NCBI GenBank assembly: GCA_043782755.1 | Contig: JAYWAC010000108.1 | Coordinates: 1-16,029, forward strand | Length of the DNA: 16,029 nucleotides | DNA from: JADJYF01 sp043782755 | GTDB lineage: Bacteria > Pseudomonadota > Gammaproteobacteria > Ga0077536 | Reading direction: 5' to 3' | Shown here: in pieces, positions 7,477 to 15,184 of the stretch | Layout: the number at the start of each line of letters is the position of its first letter | How positions within the stretch are numbered: the stretch's first letter is position 1 | Notes under the pieces: generated by a model | Database searches by the model: none | What the model saw: the letters and a program-made list of their open reading frames with translations, nothing else | Told to the model about the DNA's origin: nothing | Position numbers and translations under genes: made by a program

Positions 7477-7989
7477 TCACGCCGCGCCAGGATTAAAGGT
7501 CAGAGCAACACCGTTCATGCAGTAACGCAGACCGGTGGGTTGGGGGCCGTCGTCAAAGACATGCCCCAGGTGTCCACCACAGCGCCGACAGTGCACCTCG
7601 GTACGTGTCATACCCAGCGAATCGTCACTATGCTCGCCCACGGCACGGGCCAAGGGTTGCCAGAAGCTGGGCCAGCCTGTGCCGCTGTCGAACTTGGCCG
7701 CCGAAGAGAAGAGATCCAAGGCACAGGCTGCGCAGGCGAAGTGCCCGGTGCGATGCTCGTCGTTCAGCGGGCTCGTGAAAGGCCTTTCGGTGCCCTCGTG
7801 GCGGAGCACGGCGTATTGCTCAGGCGTCAGCAGTTGTTGCCATTCTGCATCCGTATGCATGACTTCGAACGGTTCCGACGCTGCGGCGTCACTCTGCTGC
7901 ATGCCCAGGAGCGGGCGTTTAGTGACACCAAGGAGCAGGGCCGATGCGGCGCCAGCCGTCAGAAACAATCTACGGGTCAACAGTGTCAT
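7477..7989 (-). CDS. msrB: Peptide-methionine (R)-S-oxide reductase MsrB, Tat-exported
   Basis: Reduces methionine-R-sulfoxide in oxidised proteins, here in the cell envelope. The 170-residue product starts at ATG 7989 behind GGGAGG with a 6-base gap. It begins with a twin-arginine signal (MTLLTRRLFLTAGAASALLL). The MsrB domain runs from about residue 45 to 168. The zinc Cys pairs are C86/C89 (FACAAC) and C134/C137 (CRRCGGHLGHVF), and the catalytic C157 sits in RYCMNGVAL; GTGWPSFW is also present. No further Cys exists, so a resolving cysteine is absent and reduction probably involves an external partner. An msrA fragment follows directly. The nearby ECF sigma/NrsF pair is a plausible regulator by family precedent, but no shared promoter motif was found. 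Confidence 0.95.
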   Translation of the reverse strand: MTLLTRRLFLTAGAASALLLGVTKRPLLGMQQSDAAASEPFEVMHTDAEWQQLLTPEQYAVLRHEGTERPFTSPLNDEHRTGHFACAACALDLFSSAAKFDSGTGWPSFWQPLARAVGEHSDDSLGMTRTEVHCRRCGGHLGHVFDDGPQPTGLRYCMNGVALTFNPGAA

Positions 7990-8445
7990 GAATCGCCTCC
8001 CTTAAAATCAAAGTGGAATTTCGGTCGAGAAAACGCGCAGGCGCCGATCGGCTCAAGGGCCAACGAATTGGCGTCTTAAACGCACGTGCGGTTCGGCATC
8101 AGCCTTCTTCTAACAACTATTCGTGTCCGCCCCTTCTTTGGTTACAGCTGACGACAGAATCGACTCCGGTAGGGAGGTCTGCGCGACAGCTACGGTGACG
8201 CGTGTGGTACGAGAGGAAGCGTGCCGATGCGACCGGGTGGCTTACCCACCAATCCGAGGAGGCTACAATTGGCAAACTGTCAGACCGACGCTCGTTCAGC
8301 GTCAGCAAGCAGGCGGGGGAGAAAGCTCCGCGCCGGGCAGAAAGTTTCGGAAGACGACGCAGGATCGCAACGGCGCACTGCGGCGGCGCCTACGCCGAAG
8401 CGGGCAAGCGCGGACGACTTGTAGCGCCATTTACGTGCGCGAGCG

Positions 8446-8499
8446 GACGGCAAACTGCCGTCGGGGCGGCCGGCCAAGAGGCCGTAGATTGCTACGGCC
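8446..8499. repeat. Two adjacent compact hairpins
   Basis: GACGGCA-AAC-TGCCGTC (8446-8462) and GGCCGTAG-ATTG-CTACGGCC (8480-8499) are perfect stems of 7 and 8 bp with short loops, separated by 17 bases that include the palindrome GGCCGGCC. The pair resembles a REP-like or structured-RNA arrangement. No second copy exists in this window and no T run follows. Confidence 0.5.
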
Positions 8500-8645
8500 G
8501 TCGCCTGTAGATGGGCCGGTGGCCCAGGGCTGTGCTGTGACAATTGCTCGCACCCGTTCATGCCGTGCTTGCATCTATCACGTAGGGCTGCGCGCGGCAT
8601 CACACGATTTCTGCGCACCAATTGAATCCCGCCGGTGCGGCCTGA

Positions 8646-8666
8646 CGTCGACTTTTGCCGTCGACG
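8646..8666 (-). terminator. Possible hairpin terminator after the spondin-domain gene
   Basis: CGTCGAC and GTCGACG form a perfect 7-bp stem with a 7-base loop, about 35 bases past the stop at 8701. There is no U tract, so termination is only a suggestion from position. Confidence 0.25.
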
Positions 8667-8700
8667 CCACGCCAGCATCGCGTGCCGAGAATAGGTTTGA

Positions 8701-9492
8701 TCAGGCGGAGCGTCGACGCGCAACGGTGCCCAAGGCGAGCATCCCTCCGAGCATCAAAGGCAACCCAGCTGGCAGCGGCACGGGTGAAGGCTGCAATGCA
8801 AACGAGATGCGATAGATCTCGCTGTCGGCCCTGAGTTGACTGTTGAAGGTGTAGCCGGCGGCAGTCAGCAGACCATTGAAGGCCGCCAGCTCGGCGAAGT
8901 TGAACGCCACCACCGAGTTCTGGTCGGCGCGCAGGTCATTGTTGCCGACGAAGGCCGCCGCTGCCGGGTCGAAAATCTCCGAACCTGCGTCCCATACATC
9001 GCGCGCACGTTGCACGATGTCAGTGATGACGAGATGGCCGGCGTTATCGAACAGCCGCAAACCGGTTGGCGCATCGTTGCCGATAAAAAAATCATTACTC
9101 GGCACGACCATGGCTGCAAAGCTGAAGTAGGGGTTTACGTCCGTATCGACAGTAAAGACGCCTGTCCCGCTGAGGCCTGGCAGCAACGGGCCGGGCGGAT
9201 TGGGTAACACGGTGCCGGCGACGGCACCCGGGTCGGCGGCGGCAAGCGCCGGGAACCAAGCCGCACCGCTGCCACCTTCGGCGACGGAGACAATGGCGGG
9301 GGTTGCGACCTGGCCAATATTGAAGGCGTCGAACACACCGCTATGGAAACCGACACGCAGTGGCGCAAAGCTGATGCCATTCTGCGGCGCCAGGTTTTCG
9401 ACGCTGACTTTGATTTGCACGACGGCGGCATGGCCGGTCAGCGGCAGGGCGGCGGCGAGTGTGGCGGCGCACAGGGATTTTCTTAAGCGCAT
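8701..9492 (-). CDS. Spondin_N domain protein with VPLPA-CTERM sorting signal
   Basis: 263-residue exported protein of unknown function. ATG 9492 follows AAGAGAA by about 8 bases. Residues 1-22 are a signal peptide ending ...LPLTGHA. The middle resembles the Spondin_N domain (PF06468): VSVENLAPQNGISFAPLRVG early, a central GSGAAWFPALAAADPGAVAG, then RLFDNAGHLVITDIVQRARD. The C-terminus has VPLPAG, a hydrophobic stretch and a terminal RRRSA, the layout of VPLPA/PEP-CTERM signals (residues 238-263). In such systems an exosortase processes the anchor; none is in this window. The gene lies 140 bases after the nrsF stop in the same direction, beyond a large hairpin, so it may be partly co-transcribed or have its own promoter. 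Spondin_N proteins are often predicted to be surface or matrix-associated, but no activity can be stated here. Confidence 0.85.
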   Translation of the reverse strand: MRLRKSLCAATLAAALPLTGHAAVVQIKVSVENLAPQNGISFAPLRVGFHSGVFDAFNIGQVATPAIVSVAEGGSGAAWFPALAAADPGAVAGTVLPNPPGPLLPGLSGTGVFTVDTDVNPYFSFAAMVVPSNDFFIGNDAPTGLRLFDNAGHLVITDIVQRARDVWDAGSEIFDPAAAAFVGNNDLRADQNSVVAFNFAELAAFNGLLTAAGYTFNSQLRADSEIYRISFALQPSPVPLPAGLPLMLGGMLALGTVARRRSA

Positions 9493-9581
9493 GATGAGGT
9501 TCTCTTGATAGTTGAACGGTAATTGCGGCGCGCGCCGGATGAGGTGCGCGACGCTCCATCAACTAATACGAGCTAGAGACC

Positions 9582-9634
9582 TGAACCGATGCCGCGTGCA
9601 GCGGATCCGTGCACGCACGGCACACACCGGTTCA
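9582..9634 (-). repeat. Long hairpin overlapping the nrsF stop codon
   Basis: TGAACCG (9582-9588) pairs with CGGTTCA (9628-9634), and inside it TGCCGCGTGCA (9590-9600) pairs with TGCACGCACGGCA (9610-9622) with a 2-base bulge. On the minus strand the structure starts at the TGA of nrsF. There is no U tract, so it may be an mRNA stabiliser, an attenuator or a Rho-dependent boundary between the sigma/nrsF pair and the spondin gene. Confidence 0.5.
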
Positions 9635-10276
9635 ATGCGTACGCAGCAGCCAACGGCCGGCGAGTGCGCCGAGTGCGCCCAGCGCAAGGCCGGGCAACAG
9701 GTGATACATGAAGATATGGCTCGGCACATACATGCACGCAAGTTGCATGAGTAGCGCGGGCATCGCGCCTGCGCCCAGGCCGAGCAACAGCCCGCTCCAG
9801 GCGCCATGCAACGGCCACCAGCGTCGTGCGAGCCAGAGTCCCCAAATCAGGGCCGGCACGCCGACCAGCGCCGACTCGAGCAGACAATGGGGGCGTTTGC
9901 CAACCATTGTTGGCGGCAGGCTAGGGGCGTGGAACCCATAAGCGTAGAGCGCTAACCACGCCGCCAACAGCAGCAGCGGCCACACCACGCGTGCGCGCAG
10001 CGGGGCCATGCTCGGAATGGCGAGACGCAGGCCGGCAGCGCCCAGCGCCACGATGGTGACCAGGCCGAGCAGGTTCTCGAGCAGAAAGCGCGGTGATGCC
10101 ATCAGCTGTTGCAGGCTGCCGGCGCGGAACGGCCCGTCGAGGACCAGCGCCAGCGCGCTAAACACTCCGGCGCCGGCCAGCCATAGTGCGATCACCGCAG
10201 TGCCACCCGCAGGTTGGGCCACCGGCAGCAGGTCGGCGCTGAGTTCGGAAATCAATTGGCGACGGGCGGGGTTCAT
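9632..10276 (-). CDS. nrsF: NrsF-type (DUF1109) membrane anti-sigma factor
   Basis: Inner-membrane anti-sigma factor that holds its partner ECF sigma inactive until stress is sensed. The product is 214 residues from ATG 10276. A short cytoplasmic N-terminus (MNPARRQLISELSADLLPVA) precedes about six hydrophobic segments. Only two cysteines exist, C131 (KRPHCLLES) and C181 (QLACMYVPSHIF). From memory these equal the conserved Cys pair shown to be needed for signal response in Caulobacter NrsF. The start overlaps the sigma stop as ATGA, giving translational coupling. The frame also extends upstream to 10393 inside the sigma gene, but that part is antisigma-unlike shadow sequence and is excluded. 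The assignment is strong from family pattern and partner; the inducing signal here is inferred to be oxidant or metal stress. Confidence 0.92.
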   Translation of the reverse strand: MNPARRQLISELSADLLPVAQPAGGTAVIALWLAGAGVFSALALVLDGPFRAGSLQQLMASPRFLLENLLGLVTIVALGAAGLRLAIPSMAPLRARVVWPLLLLAAWLALYAYGFHAPSLPPTMVGKRPHCLLESALVGVPALIWGLWLARRWWPLHGAWSGLLLGLGAGAMPALLMQLACMYVPSHIFMYHLLPGLALGALGALAGRWLLRTH

Positions 10277-10839
10277 GTCGGTAGTCCTTCGGCTTCCAGG
10301 GCACGACGGATAGCCAGCAGACCACGTCGCAGGCGGGCTTTGAGCGCAGCTTCCGTGATCCCGAGCTGGACCGCCGCCTCGGCGGTCGTGCACCCGGCGT
10401 ACTGAGTGAGTGCGATCGCCTCGCGATGGTCAGGCGCCAGGTTTTCGAGCACCTTGACGCCGTCCAGGCGACGCTGCAGCTCCTGCGGATCGCTGCCGGC
10501 GTCGTGCAATTCGACGTGCCGCAGATCGCCGTGCTCGCGGTCACGCCGCAGAAGGTCAATGGTCTTGTGACGCACGATGGTGAACAGCCACGGGCGAAAC
10601 GGACGTGACGGATCGTAGGTATGGCGGGCCTTATGGATGGCGAGCAGACATTCCTGCACGCAATCCTCGAGGGAGTCGATATTGCCGAAGCGCGCGCGGA
10701 TATAGGTCTCGATGGTGTCCGCGAGCTCGATCAGCAGCTGCTGATAAGCGTCCTGGTCGCCGCAGTGGGCCAGACGCATCCAAGCCGACCAGCGCTGCTC
10801 GTCAGCGTTCCAGCGCGCTATTTGCGGGAGTGACTGCAT
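10273..10839 (-). CDS. sigF: ECF RNA polymerase sigma factor, partner of NrsF
   Basis: 188-residue alternative sigma factor. Region 2 spans about residues 30-100, with the motif DCVQECLLAIHKARHTYDP and the -10-binding helix RPWLFTIVRHKTIDLLRR. Region 4 spans about 122-182, with LAPDHREAIALTQYAGCTTA and the -35-binding ITEAALKARLRRGLLAIRRA. ATG 10839 is preceded by GAGGG. Its TGA overlaps the nrsF ATG, so sigma and anti-sigma are made together. Characterised members of this group (Caulobacter SigF, Bradyrhizobium EcfF, Azospira SigF) respond to oxidants, chlorine species or metals and control methionine sulfoxide reductases; msrB and an msrA remnant lie about 2.3 kb away. I could not recognise its target promoter in the intergenic DNA. 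The symbol is by family analogy. Confidence 0.92.
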   Translation of the reverse strand: MQSLPQIARWNADEQRWSAWMRLAHCGDQDAYQQLLIELADTIETYIRARFGNIDSLEDCVQECLLAIHKARHTYDPSRPFRPWLFTIVRHKTIDLLRRDREHGDLRHVELHDAGSDPQELQRRLDGVKVLENLAPDHREAIALTQYAGCTTAEAAVQLGITEAALKARLRRGLLAIRRALEAEGLPT

Positions 10840-11234
10840 GGGCCCTCGTCATTTGGAGCGGTGTTCCTCTGGCTATACGCACAGGTGCGTCGGATCGATA
10901 CACCACAAATCAATTCTTCTGGCGGCTGAGTGAGGCTCGGCGCTTCGCAAGCAACCCCGTCCCGCACCACTCGGGCATGAGCACGGCGGCGCGTCGGCCG
11001 ACCTGGCGCGTCGCCAAGCGGCGCGGCGCCGTGGTCTCGTGCCGTGTCGCATTTCTTGGCAAGGGCGTGGCCAGGCGATCCTATTGTGCGACTCAGCGAA
11101 ATTGCCAATTGCGACGCCCTGCTGACGAACAAGACGAGGGCATCGGCTTCCCGAAAGCGGTCCCACTCCGCGCAGTTTCGCCGAATCGCTGATTCGGTGC
11201 GAACATGTCGTGTCAGCGCAGCGAAGGTCGAAGG
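10840..11234. other. Divergent intergenic region between sigma factor and first lysR gene
   Basis: These 395 bases are flanked by outward-facing genes and should hold two promoters. I see no clear -35/-10 pair for the sigma gene. A dyad at 11177-11203 near the lysR side is annotated separately. Frames such as minus 10818-11132 have no recognisable content. Confidence 0.5.
11177..11203 (+). promoter_or_regulatory. LysR-operator-like dyad upstream of the lysR pair
   Basis: TTCGC-CGAATC-GCT-GATTCG-GT-GCGAA is an extended imperfect palindrome (inner arms CGAATC/GATTCG perfect, outer arms TTCGC/GCGAA offset by 2 bases). It lies 31 bases before ATG 11235. LysR regulators usually bind interrupted dyads beside their own promoter, so an autoregulatory site is plausible. 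Confidence 0.4.
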
Positions 11235-12005
11235 ATGGACAGATTCCAGGAGATGCAGGTGTTCCTCGGGGCCGGGCAGCGCTATGTGGAAGATTGCCGG
11301 AGAATTCTGGCGGAGCTGGTGGAAGCCGAGGAGTCAGCCGCCGGCAGCCACGCGTTGGCACGGGGTCAGCTCGCACTGACCGCGCCAGTGCTGTTCGGTG
11401 AGTTGTTCGTTCCTCCTTTAATGGTCGATTATCTGGAGCAGCACCCTGCCGTCTCCATCAATGCGCTGTTGGTTGATCGCGTCGTCAACATGGTCGACGA
11501 AGGTATCGATGTGGCGGTCCGAATTGGCAATCTGCCAGACAGTGGATTGTTTGCGGTGCCCGCCGGTGTTGTGCGCAGGGTCGTGTGCGCGGCGCCGAGC
11601 TTTCTTGCATAACACGGCCGGCCCCAGCATCCGGACGAATTGAGGGACGCGCGCTTCGTCATGTCGTCCACCAGCACGTTACTGACCGAATGGGATTTTT
11701 CTGACGCGAGGCGCGAGTTCAGCGTGCGGCCTGCGCCACGTCTGACTGTGACGGCCAACCAGGCTGCGATCAATGCAGCCCGGCTGGGGTGGGGACTGAC
11801 GCGCGTACTGTCGTATCAGGTCGCGGCGCTGGTAGCGGCGGGTGAACTGGAACTGGTACTCGAATCGTTTGAGCTGCCGGCATTGCCGATCCATGTCGTC
11901 TACCAGGGCGGACGCAGGGTACCGACGAAGGTACGCACGTTCGTCGACTTTTGTGTTGAAGGTCTGCGCCAGGATCCCTCCCTCAATCCCCAGCGACCCG
12001 ACTGA
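11235..12005 (+). pseudogene. LysR-family regulator lacking its HTH and carrying a TAA stop
   Basis: Starts at ATG 11235 after GAAGG with MDRFQEMQVFLGAG, the normal first 14 residues of this LysR branch. It then jumps to QRYVEDCRRILAELVEAEES. Compared with the intact neighbour, about 48 residues covering the DNA-binding helix-turn-helix are missing, with the frame kept. The effector-binding domain follows (VDRVVNMVDEGIDVAVRIGN, LPDSGLFAV) and stops at TAA 11610-11612 after PSFLA. The same frame continues at once with HGRPQHPDELRDARFV and runs to TGA 12005 through TANQAAINAARLGWGLTRVL, so the TAA is a single-codon nonsense change. The product cannot bind DNA as a normal LysR regulator. A truncated 125-residue effector-domain protein could still be made, but decay is more likely. 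Confidence 0.88.
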
Positions 12006-12011
12006 GGGACA

Positions 12012-12917
12012 ATGAATCGTCACGATGAAATGACCGCGTTCCTGGCGGCAGCCGAGGACCGCAGTCTGGCGGCCGCAGCTCGCCGCCTGACCGTATCGGT
12101 GCCGACGGTGACTCGCGCGATTTCAGCTCTCGAGTCGCGCCTGGGTGTGGCGTTGCTCGCGCGAAACACCCGTGGCGTTCAGCCGACTGAGGCGGGCGAG
12201 CGTTTCGCGCAGGATTGCCGGCGGATTCTGCAGGAACTCGCCGAGGCGGAACGCTCCGCTGCCGGCCTGCACGCCGAACCCCGCGGGGTGCTGACGCTGG
12301 CGGCGCCGCTGCTGCTCGGTCAACAACTGCTGATGCCCATCCTGCTCGATTACCTCCATGCGTACCCCGAGGTGCAGATTGTCGGCCGCTTCATGGACCG
12401 TGCGCCCAATTTGCACGAAGAGGGGGTGGATGTGGCAATAGTCGCAGGCAAGCTCCCCGACTCCTCGTTGTTTGCAATCAAACTTGGCACGATTCGTCCC
12501 CTCATCTGTGCAAGTCCCGCTTACCTGGCTGCGCACGGAGAGCCCGCTACACCCGGCGCACTCAGCGCTCATCGCATCGTTCATTCGTTGGCCGATTCAC
12601 GTCTCGCGGAGTGGCGATTCCAAAACAAGGGCGAGGCCGTGACCATTGCCTTCCAGGCACGCCTCACTTGCGCGACCAATCAGGCAGCCATCATCGCAGC
12701 GTGTCGTGGTGCCGGCCTGACCCGCTGCATGAGCTTCGAGGTTGATGCGCCGGTGCGTGCCGGAACGCTGCGCGCGGTGCTGTCGGCGTATGAGCCACCC
12801 GCGCTGCCGCTACAGATTGTCTACCGCGAAGGCCGCAGAGCCGCCGCCCGGGTGCGGAGTTTTGTCGACTTCGCCGTGGCGCGTTTGGGCGTCGAGATCG
12901 GTCTCAACCAGCCGTGA
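12012..12917 (+). CDS. LysR-family transcriptional regulator
   Basis: 301-residue regulator of usual length. The N-terminal winged HTH (about residues 5-62) includes SLAAAARRLTVSVPTVTRAI and SALESRLGVALLARNTRGVQ. A linker helix (AQDCRRILQELAEAERSAAG) and a periplasmic-binding-protein-like effector domain (about 90-295) follow, with EEGVDVAIVAGKLPDSSLFA and TCATNQAAIIAACRGAGLTR. ATG 12012 is preceded by GAGGG, 6 bases after the stop of a damaged paralogue. The two genes share order and sequence along their whole length, so they probably arose by tandem duplication. The flavoprotein gene starts 161 bases downstream in the same direction and is the likely target. The inducer is unknown. Confidence 0.93.
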   Translation: MNRHDEMTAFLAAAEDRSLAAAARRLTVSVPTVTRAISALESRLGVALLARNTRGVQPTEAGERFAQDCRRILQELAEAERSAAGLHAEPRGVLTLAAPLLLGQQLLMPILLDYLHAYPEVQIVGRFMDRAPNLHEEGVDVAIVAGKLPDSSLFAIKLGTIRPLICASPAYLAAHGEPATPGALSAHRIVHSLADSRLAEWRFQNKGEAVTIAFQARLTCATNQAAIIAACRGAGLTRCMSFEVDAPVRAGTLRAVLSAYEPPALPLQIVYREGRRAAARVRSFVDFAVARLGVEIGLNQP

Positions 12918-13078
12918 TGTGTCGCCACGTCGTTCTTGCAGAAACTGAAACAGTGGATTGCTAATCCTGGTGATTCTGAATTTCTGTGGAAGCGAAGAAC
13001 ATGTGCTCCGCCAGCACGAGATGCTGTCAGCCGTCGAAAGCGGTGCGATTTCTTGCGACTCTATCGGGAGCAGGCCTC

Positions 13079-15154
13079 ATGCAAAAAACCGAACTGCAAC
13101 ACCGCACGTCCCCGTGGCATGACGGAGAAAGGCGCCTGCAACAGCGCATCGGCGTTGCAGACCGCATGGAAGAATTCGGCCGCAGGATGATCCGCGACTT
13201 CCTGCCGGACCAGCCTCGCGACTTCTACGGGCAGCTACCGTTCATGCTGCTCGGCACGGTCGACGCGGACGGCAACCCGTGGGCAAGCATTATCGAAGGG
13301 CCGCCCGGATTTGCCCACTCGCCAAACCCCCAATTGCTGGCGCTGGACTGCCTTCCCGCTGCAGGTGACCCCGCCCGTTCGAATATCGAAGCCGGAGCTG
13401 CGGTCGGATTGCTTGGCATCGAACTGCACACACGACGGCGTAACCGGGTCAACGGTCGAGTCGCGGCGGTCACCGGCGACGGATTCGCCGTGACAGTAGA
13501 TCACGCGTTCGGTAATTGCCCGCAATATATTCAGCTGCGCGATACAGACTATGAACGCTCCCCATTGCCATCGTCAGCGCCACGGCCCGAACGGTTGAAC
13601 GGCCTCGATGAAGCGGCGCGTGCAACGATTCGAGCGGCCGACACCTTCTTCGTCGCGAGCTACGCCGACCTTGACGGCGACGCGGCACAACGCGCTGTGG
13701 ATGTTTCCCATCGCGGCGGACGGCGCGGCTTCGTGCACGTCGATGGCGAACGCCTGACCATTCCGGATTTCGCCGGCAACCTGCACTTCAATACGCTCGG
13801 CAATCTGCTGGTCAATCCGCGTGCGGGTCTGCTGTTCATCGACTTTGCGAGCGGCGACCTGTTGCACATAAGCGGCCGCACCGAGATCGTTTTCGATGGC
13901 GGTGAAGTGGCGGGATTCCAAGGTGCCGAGCGGCTTTGGCGCGTGCACGTCGAAGCGCTGGTGCGCCGCCCCGCGGCATTGGCACTGCGCTGGCGCTTTA
14001 GCGAGTTTTCGCCGAACAGCCTCATGACCGGATCCTGGGAACAGGCCGAGGCGCGGCTGGCGGCCGAAGCGCAGCGCGACACATGTCGCACGCTGCGCGT
14101 GGCACGCATCGAGGCCGAGAGCGCAACGGTCCGCTCGTTCTATCTCGAACCCGCTGATGCCGTCGGATTGCCGCTATTCCGCGCCGGTCAGCACTTACCG
14201 CTGCGCGTCCGGTTACCTGGGACAACAGTGCCTGTGATCCGCACCTACAGTGTCTCAAGCGCGCCATCGGACGAGTTCTTTCGTATCAGCGTTAAACGTA
14301 TCGGAGCAGTGTCGAATTATCTGCATGATCACATCAAGGTAGGGGATCTGCTCGAGGCGCGCGCACCCCAGGGCGGTTTTATGGTCGACGCCGCAGAGCG
14401 CCGGCCCTTGGTACTGCTGTCCGCCGGCGTCGGCGTGACACCGTTGCTGTCGATGCTGCGCGAGGTCGTCTATGAAGGTAGACGCACACGCCGTACGCGC
14501 CCGACATTCTTTATACAGAGCGCTCGCAACCTCGAAGACTTGCCGTTTCAGGATGAAATCGAAGCGCTTGTCAGGCGTAGTGGCCCCGCAGTCAGTTTGG
14601 TTCGGCTGTTGAGCCAGCCCGAGTCAAGCGAGCCCGCCGGTAAGCACTTCGACCTGACGGGACGCATCAATATCGATCTGCTCAAGTCACTTTTGCCGTT
14701 CGACGATTTCGACTTCTACCTGTGCGGCCCCGCTACTTTCACGCAGGATCTGTACGATGCGTTGCGCGCTCTGCGTGTCGGCGACGAGCGCATTCACGCC
14801 GAAACGTTCGGACCGTCGACGTTGCGCAGACGACTCGATAAAAGCATGACTGAGGTCGAACAGCCGTCGCCTGCGACTGAAGCAGTGCCGGTGATATTCG
14901 CGCAGTCGGGCAAAGAGGCGCGCTGGATCCCCGGCACCGGCAGCCTACTCGAACTCGCCGAGAGCCGTGGACTGACGCCAGAGTACAGTTGCCGCGGCGG
15001 TTCGTGCGGCACCTGCCGAACCCGACTGGTCAGTGGACAGGTGCACTATCCGATTGCGCCGGCCGAAATGCCGGCGGCCGGCGACGTGCTGATCTGCTGC
15101 GCGGTACCGGCAGTTGCCGCTGACGGAACGACGGGTCTCGTCCTCGATCTTTAG
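13079..15154 (+). CDS. PNPOx-like / ferredoxin reductase / 2Fe-2S ferredoxin fusion oxidoreductase
   Basis: 691-residue cytoplasmic electron-transfer protein. ATG 13079 follows GGGAG; the frame is open to 12986 but the extension has no ribosome site. Residues about 35-330 form a pyridoxamine-phosphate-oxidase-like FMN split-barrel region (RDFYGQLPFMLLGTVDADGN, then VDVSHRGGRRGFVHVDGERL and FAGNLHFNTLGNLLVNPRAG). About 335-435 is the FAD domain with RTYSVSS near 388. About 440-570 is the NAD(P) domain with LLSAGVGVTPLLSMLRE and FYLCGPATF. About 605-691 is a plant-type ferredoxin with C638-x4-C643-x2-C646 and a fourth Cys at 673 or 674. NAD(P)H electrons would pass through FAD and the iron-sulfur cluster, perhaps to the FMN-like barrel. 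It is followed 30 bases later by a DUF1348 gene and preceded by a LysR gene. The substrate is unknown. Confidence 0.93.
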   Translation: MQKTELQHRTSPWHDGERRLQQRIGVADRMEEFGRRMIRDFLPDQPRDFYGQLPFMLLGTVDADGNPWASIIEGPPGFAHSPNPQLLALDCLPAAGDPARSNIEAGAAVGLLGIELHTRRRNRVNGRVAAVTGDGFAVTVDHAFGNCPQYIQLRDTDYERSPLPSSAPRPERLNGLDEAARATIRAADTFFVASYADLDGDAAQRAVDVSHRGGRRGFVHVDGERLTIPDFAGNLHFNTLGNLLVNPRAGLLFIDFASGDLLHISGRTEIVFDGGEVAGFQGAERLWRVHVEALVRRPAALALRWRFSEFSPNSLMTGSWEQAEARLAAEAQRDTCRTLRVARIEAESATVRSFYLEPADAVGLPLFRAGQHLPLRVRLPGTTVPVIRTYSVSSAPSDEFFRISVKRIGAVSNYLHDHIKVGDLLEARAPQGGFMVDAAERRPLVLLSAGVGVTPLLSMLREVVYEGRRTRRTRPTFFIQSARNLEDLPFQDEIEALVRRSGPAVSLVRLLSQPESSEPAGKHFDLTGRINIDLLKSLLPFDDFDFYLCGPATFTQDLYDALRALRVGDERIHAETFGPSTLRRRLDKSMTEVEQPSPATEAVPVIFAQSGKEARWIPGTGSLLELAESRGLTPEYSCRGGSCGTCRTRLVSGQVHYPIAPAEMPAAGDVLICCAVPAVAADGTTGLVLDL

Positions 15155-15184
15155 TCACAGCCAGCTGATTGCGGAGCAATCGAA

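Larger units (their letters stand above)
7990..8700. other. 0.7-kb region upstream of msrB without a supported gene
   Basis: Long frames on both strands (plus 8123-8815, minus 8280-8723) lack family signatures, are Arg-rich and behave as GC-rich shadow frames. The msrB leader holds the palindromes GCCGATCGGC (8043-8052) and GCCAA-CGAA-TTGGC (8058-8071). Further out are two compact hairpins at 8446-8499 and one at 8646-8666. A small structured RNA is possible but unproven. Confidence 0.4.

Noticed and set aside
7426..8079. 217-residue open frame on the plus strand over msrB
   Set aside because: Entirely antisense to the well-supported MsrB and msrA fragment; composition is that of a shadow frame.
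8123..8815. 230-residue Arg-rich open frame on the plus strand
   Set aside because: Runs into the 3' end of the spondin gene on the other strand and shows no domain or ribosome site; long open frames are common in GC-rich DNA.
10277..10393. N-terminal extension of NrsF inside the sigma gene
   Set aside because: Overlaps sigma region 4 in another frame; the ATGA overlap gives the natural start.
10605..11192. 195-residue open frame on the plus strand
   Set aside because: Half of it is antisense to the sigma factor and the remainder shows no recognisable motif.
12936..12964. TTGCAG and TGCTAA as a promoter of the flavoprotein gene
   Set aside because: Spacing of 17 is right but the -10 match is poor; not distinguishable from chance.
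12986..13078. N-terminal extension of the flavoprotein
   Set aside because: No ribosome site before 12986, Cys/Ser-rich leader unlike the family, and a clear GGGAG before ATG 13079.
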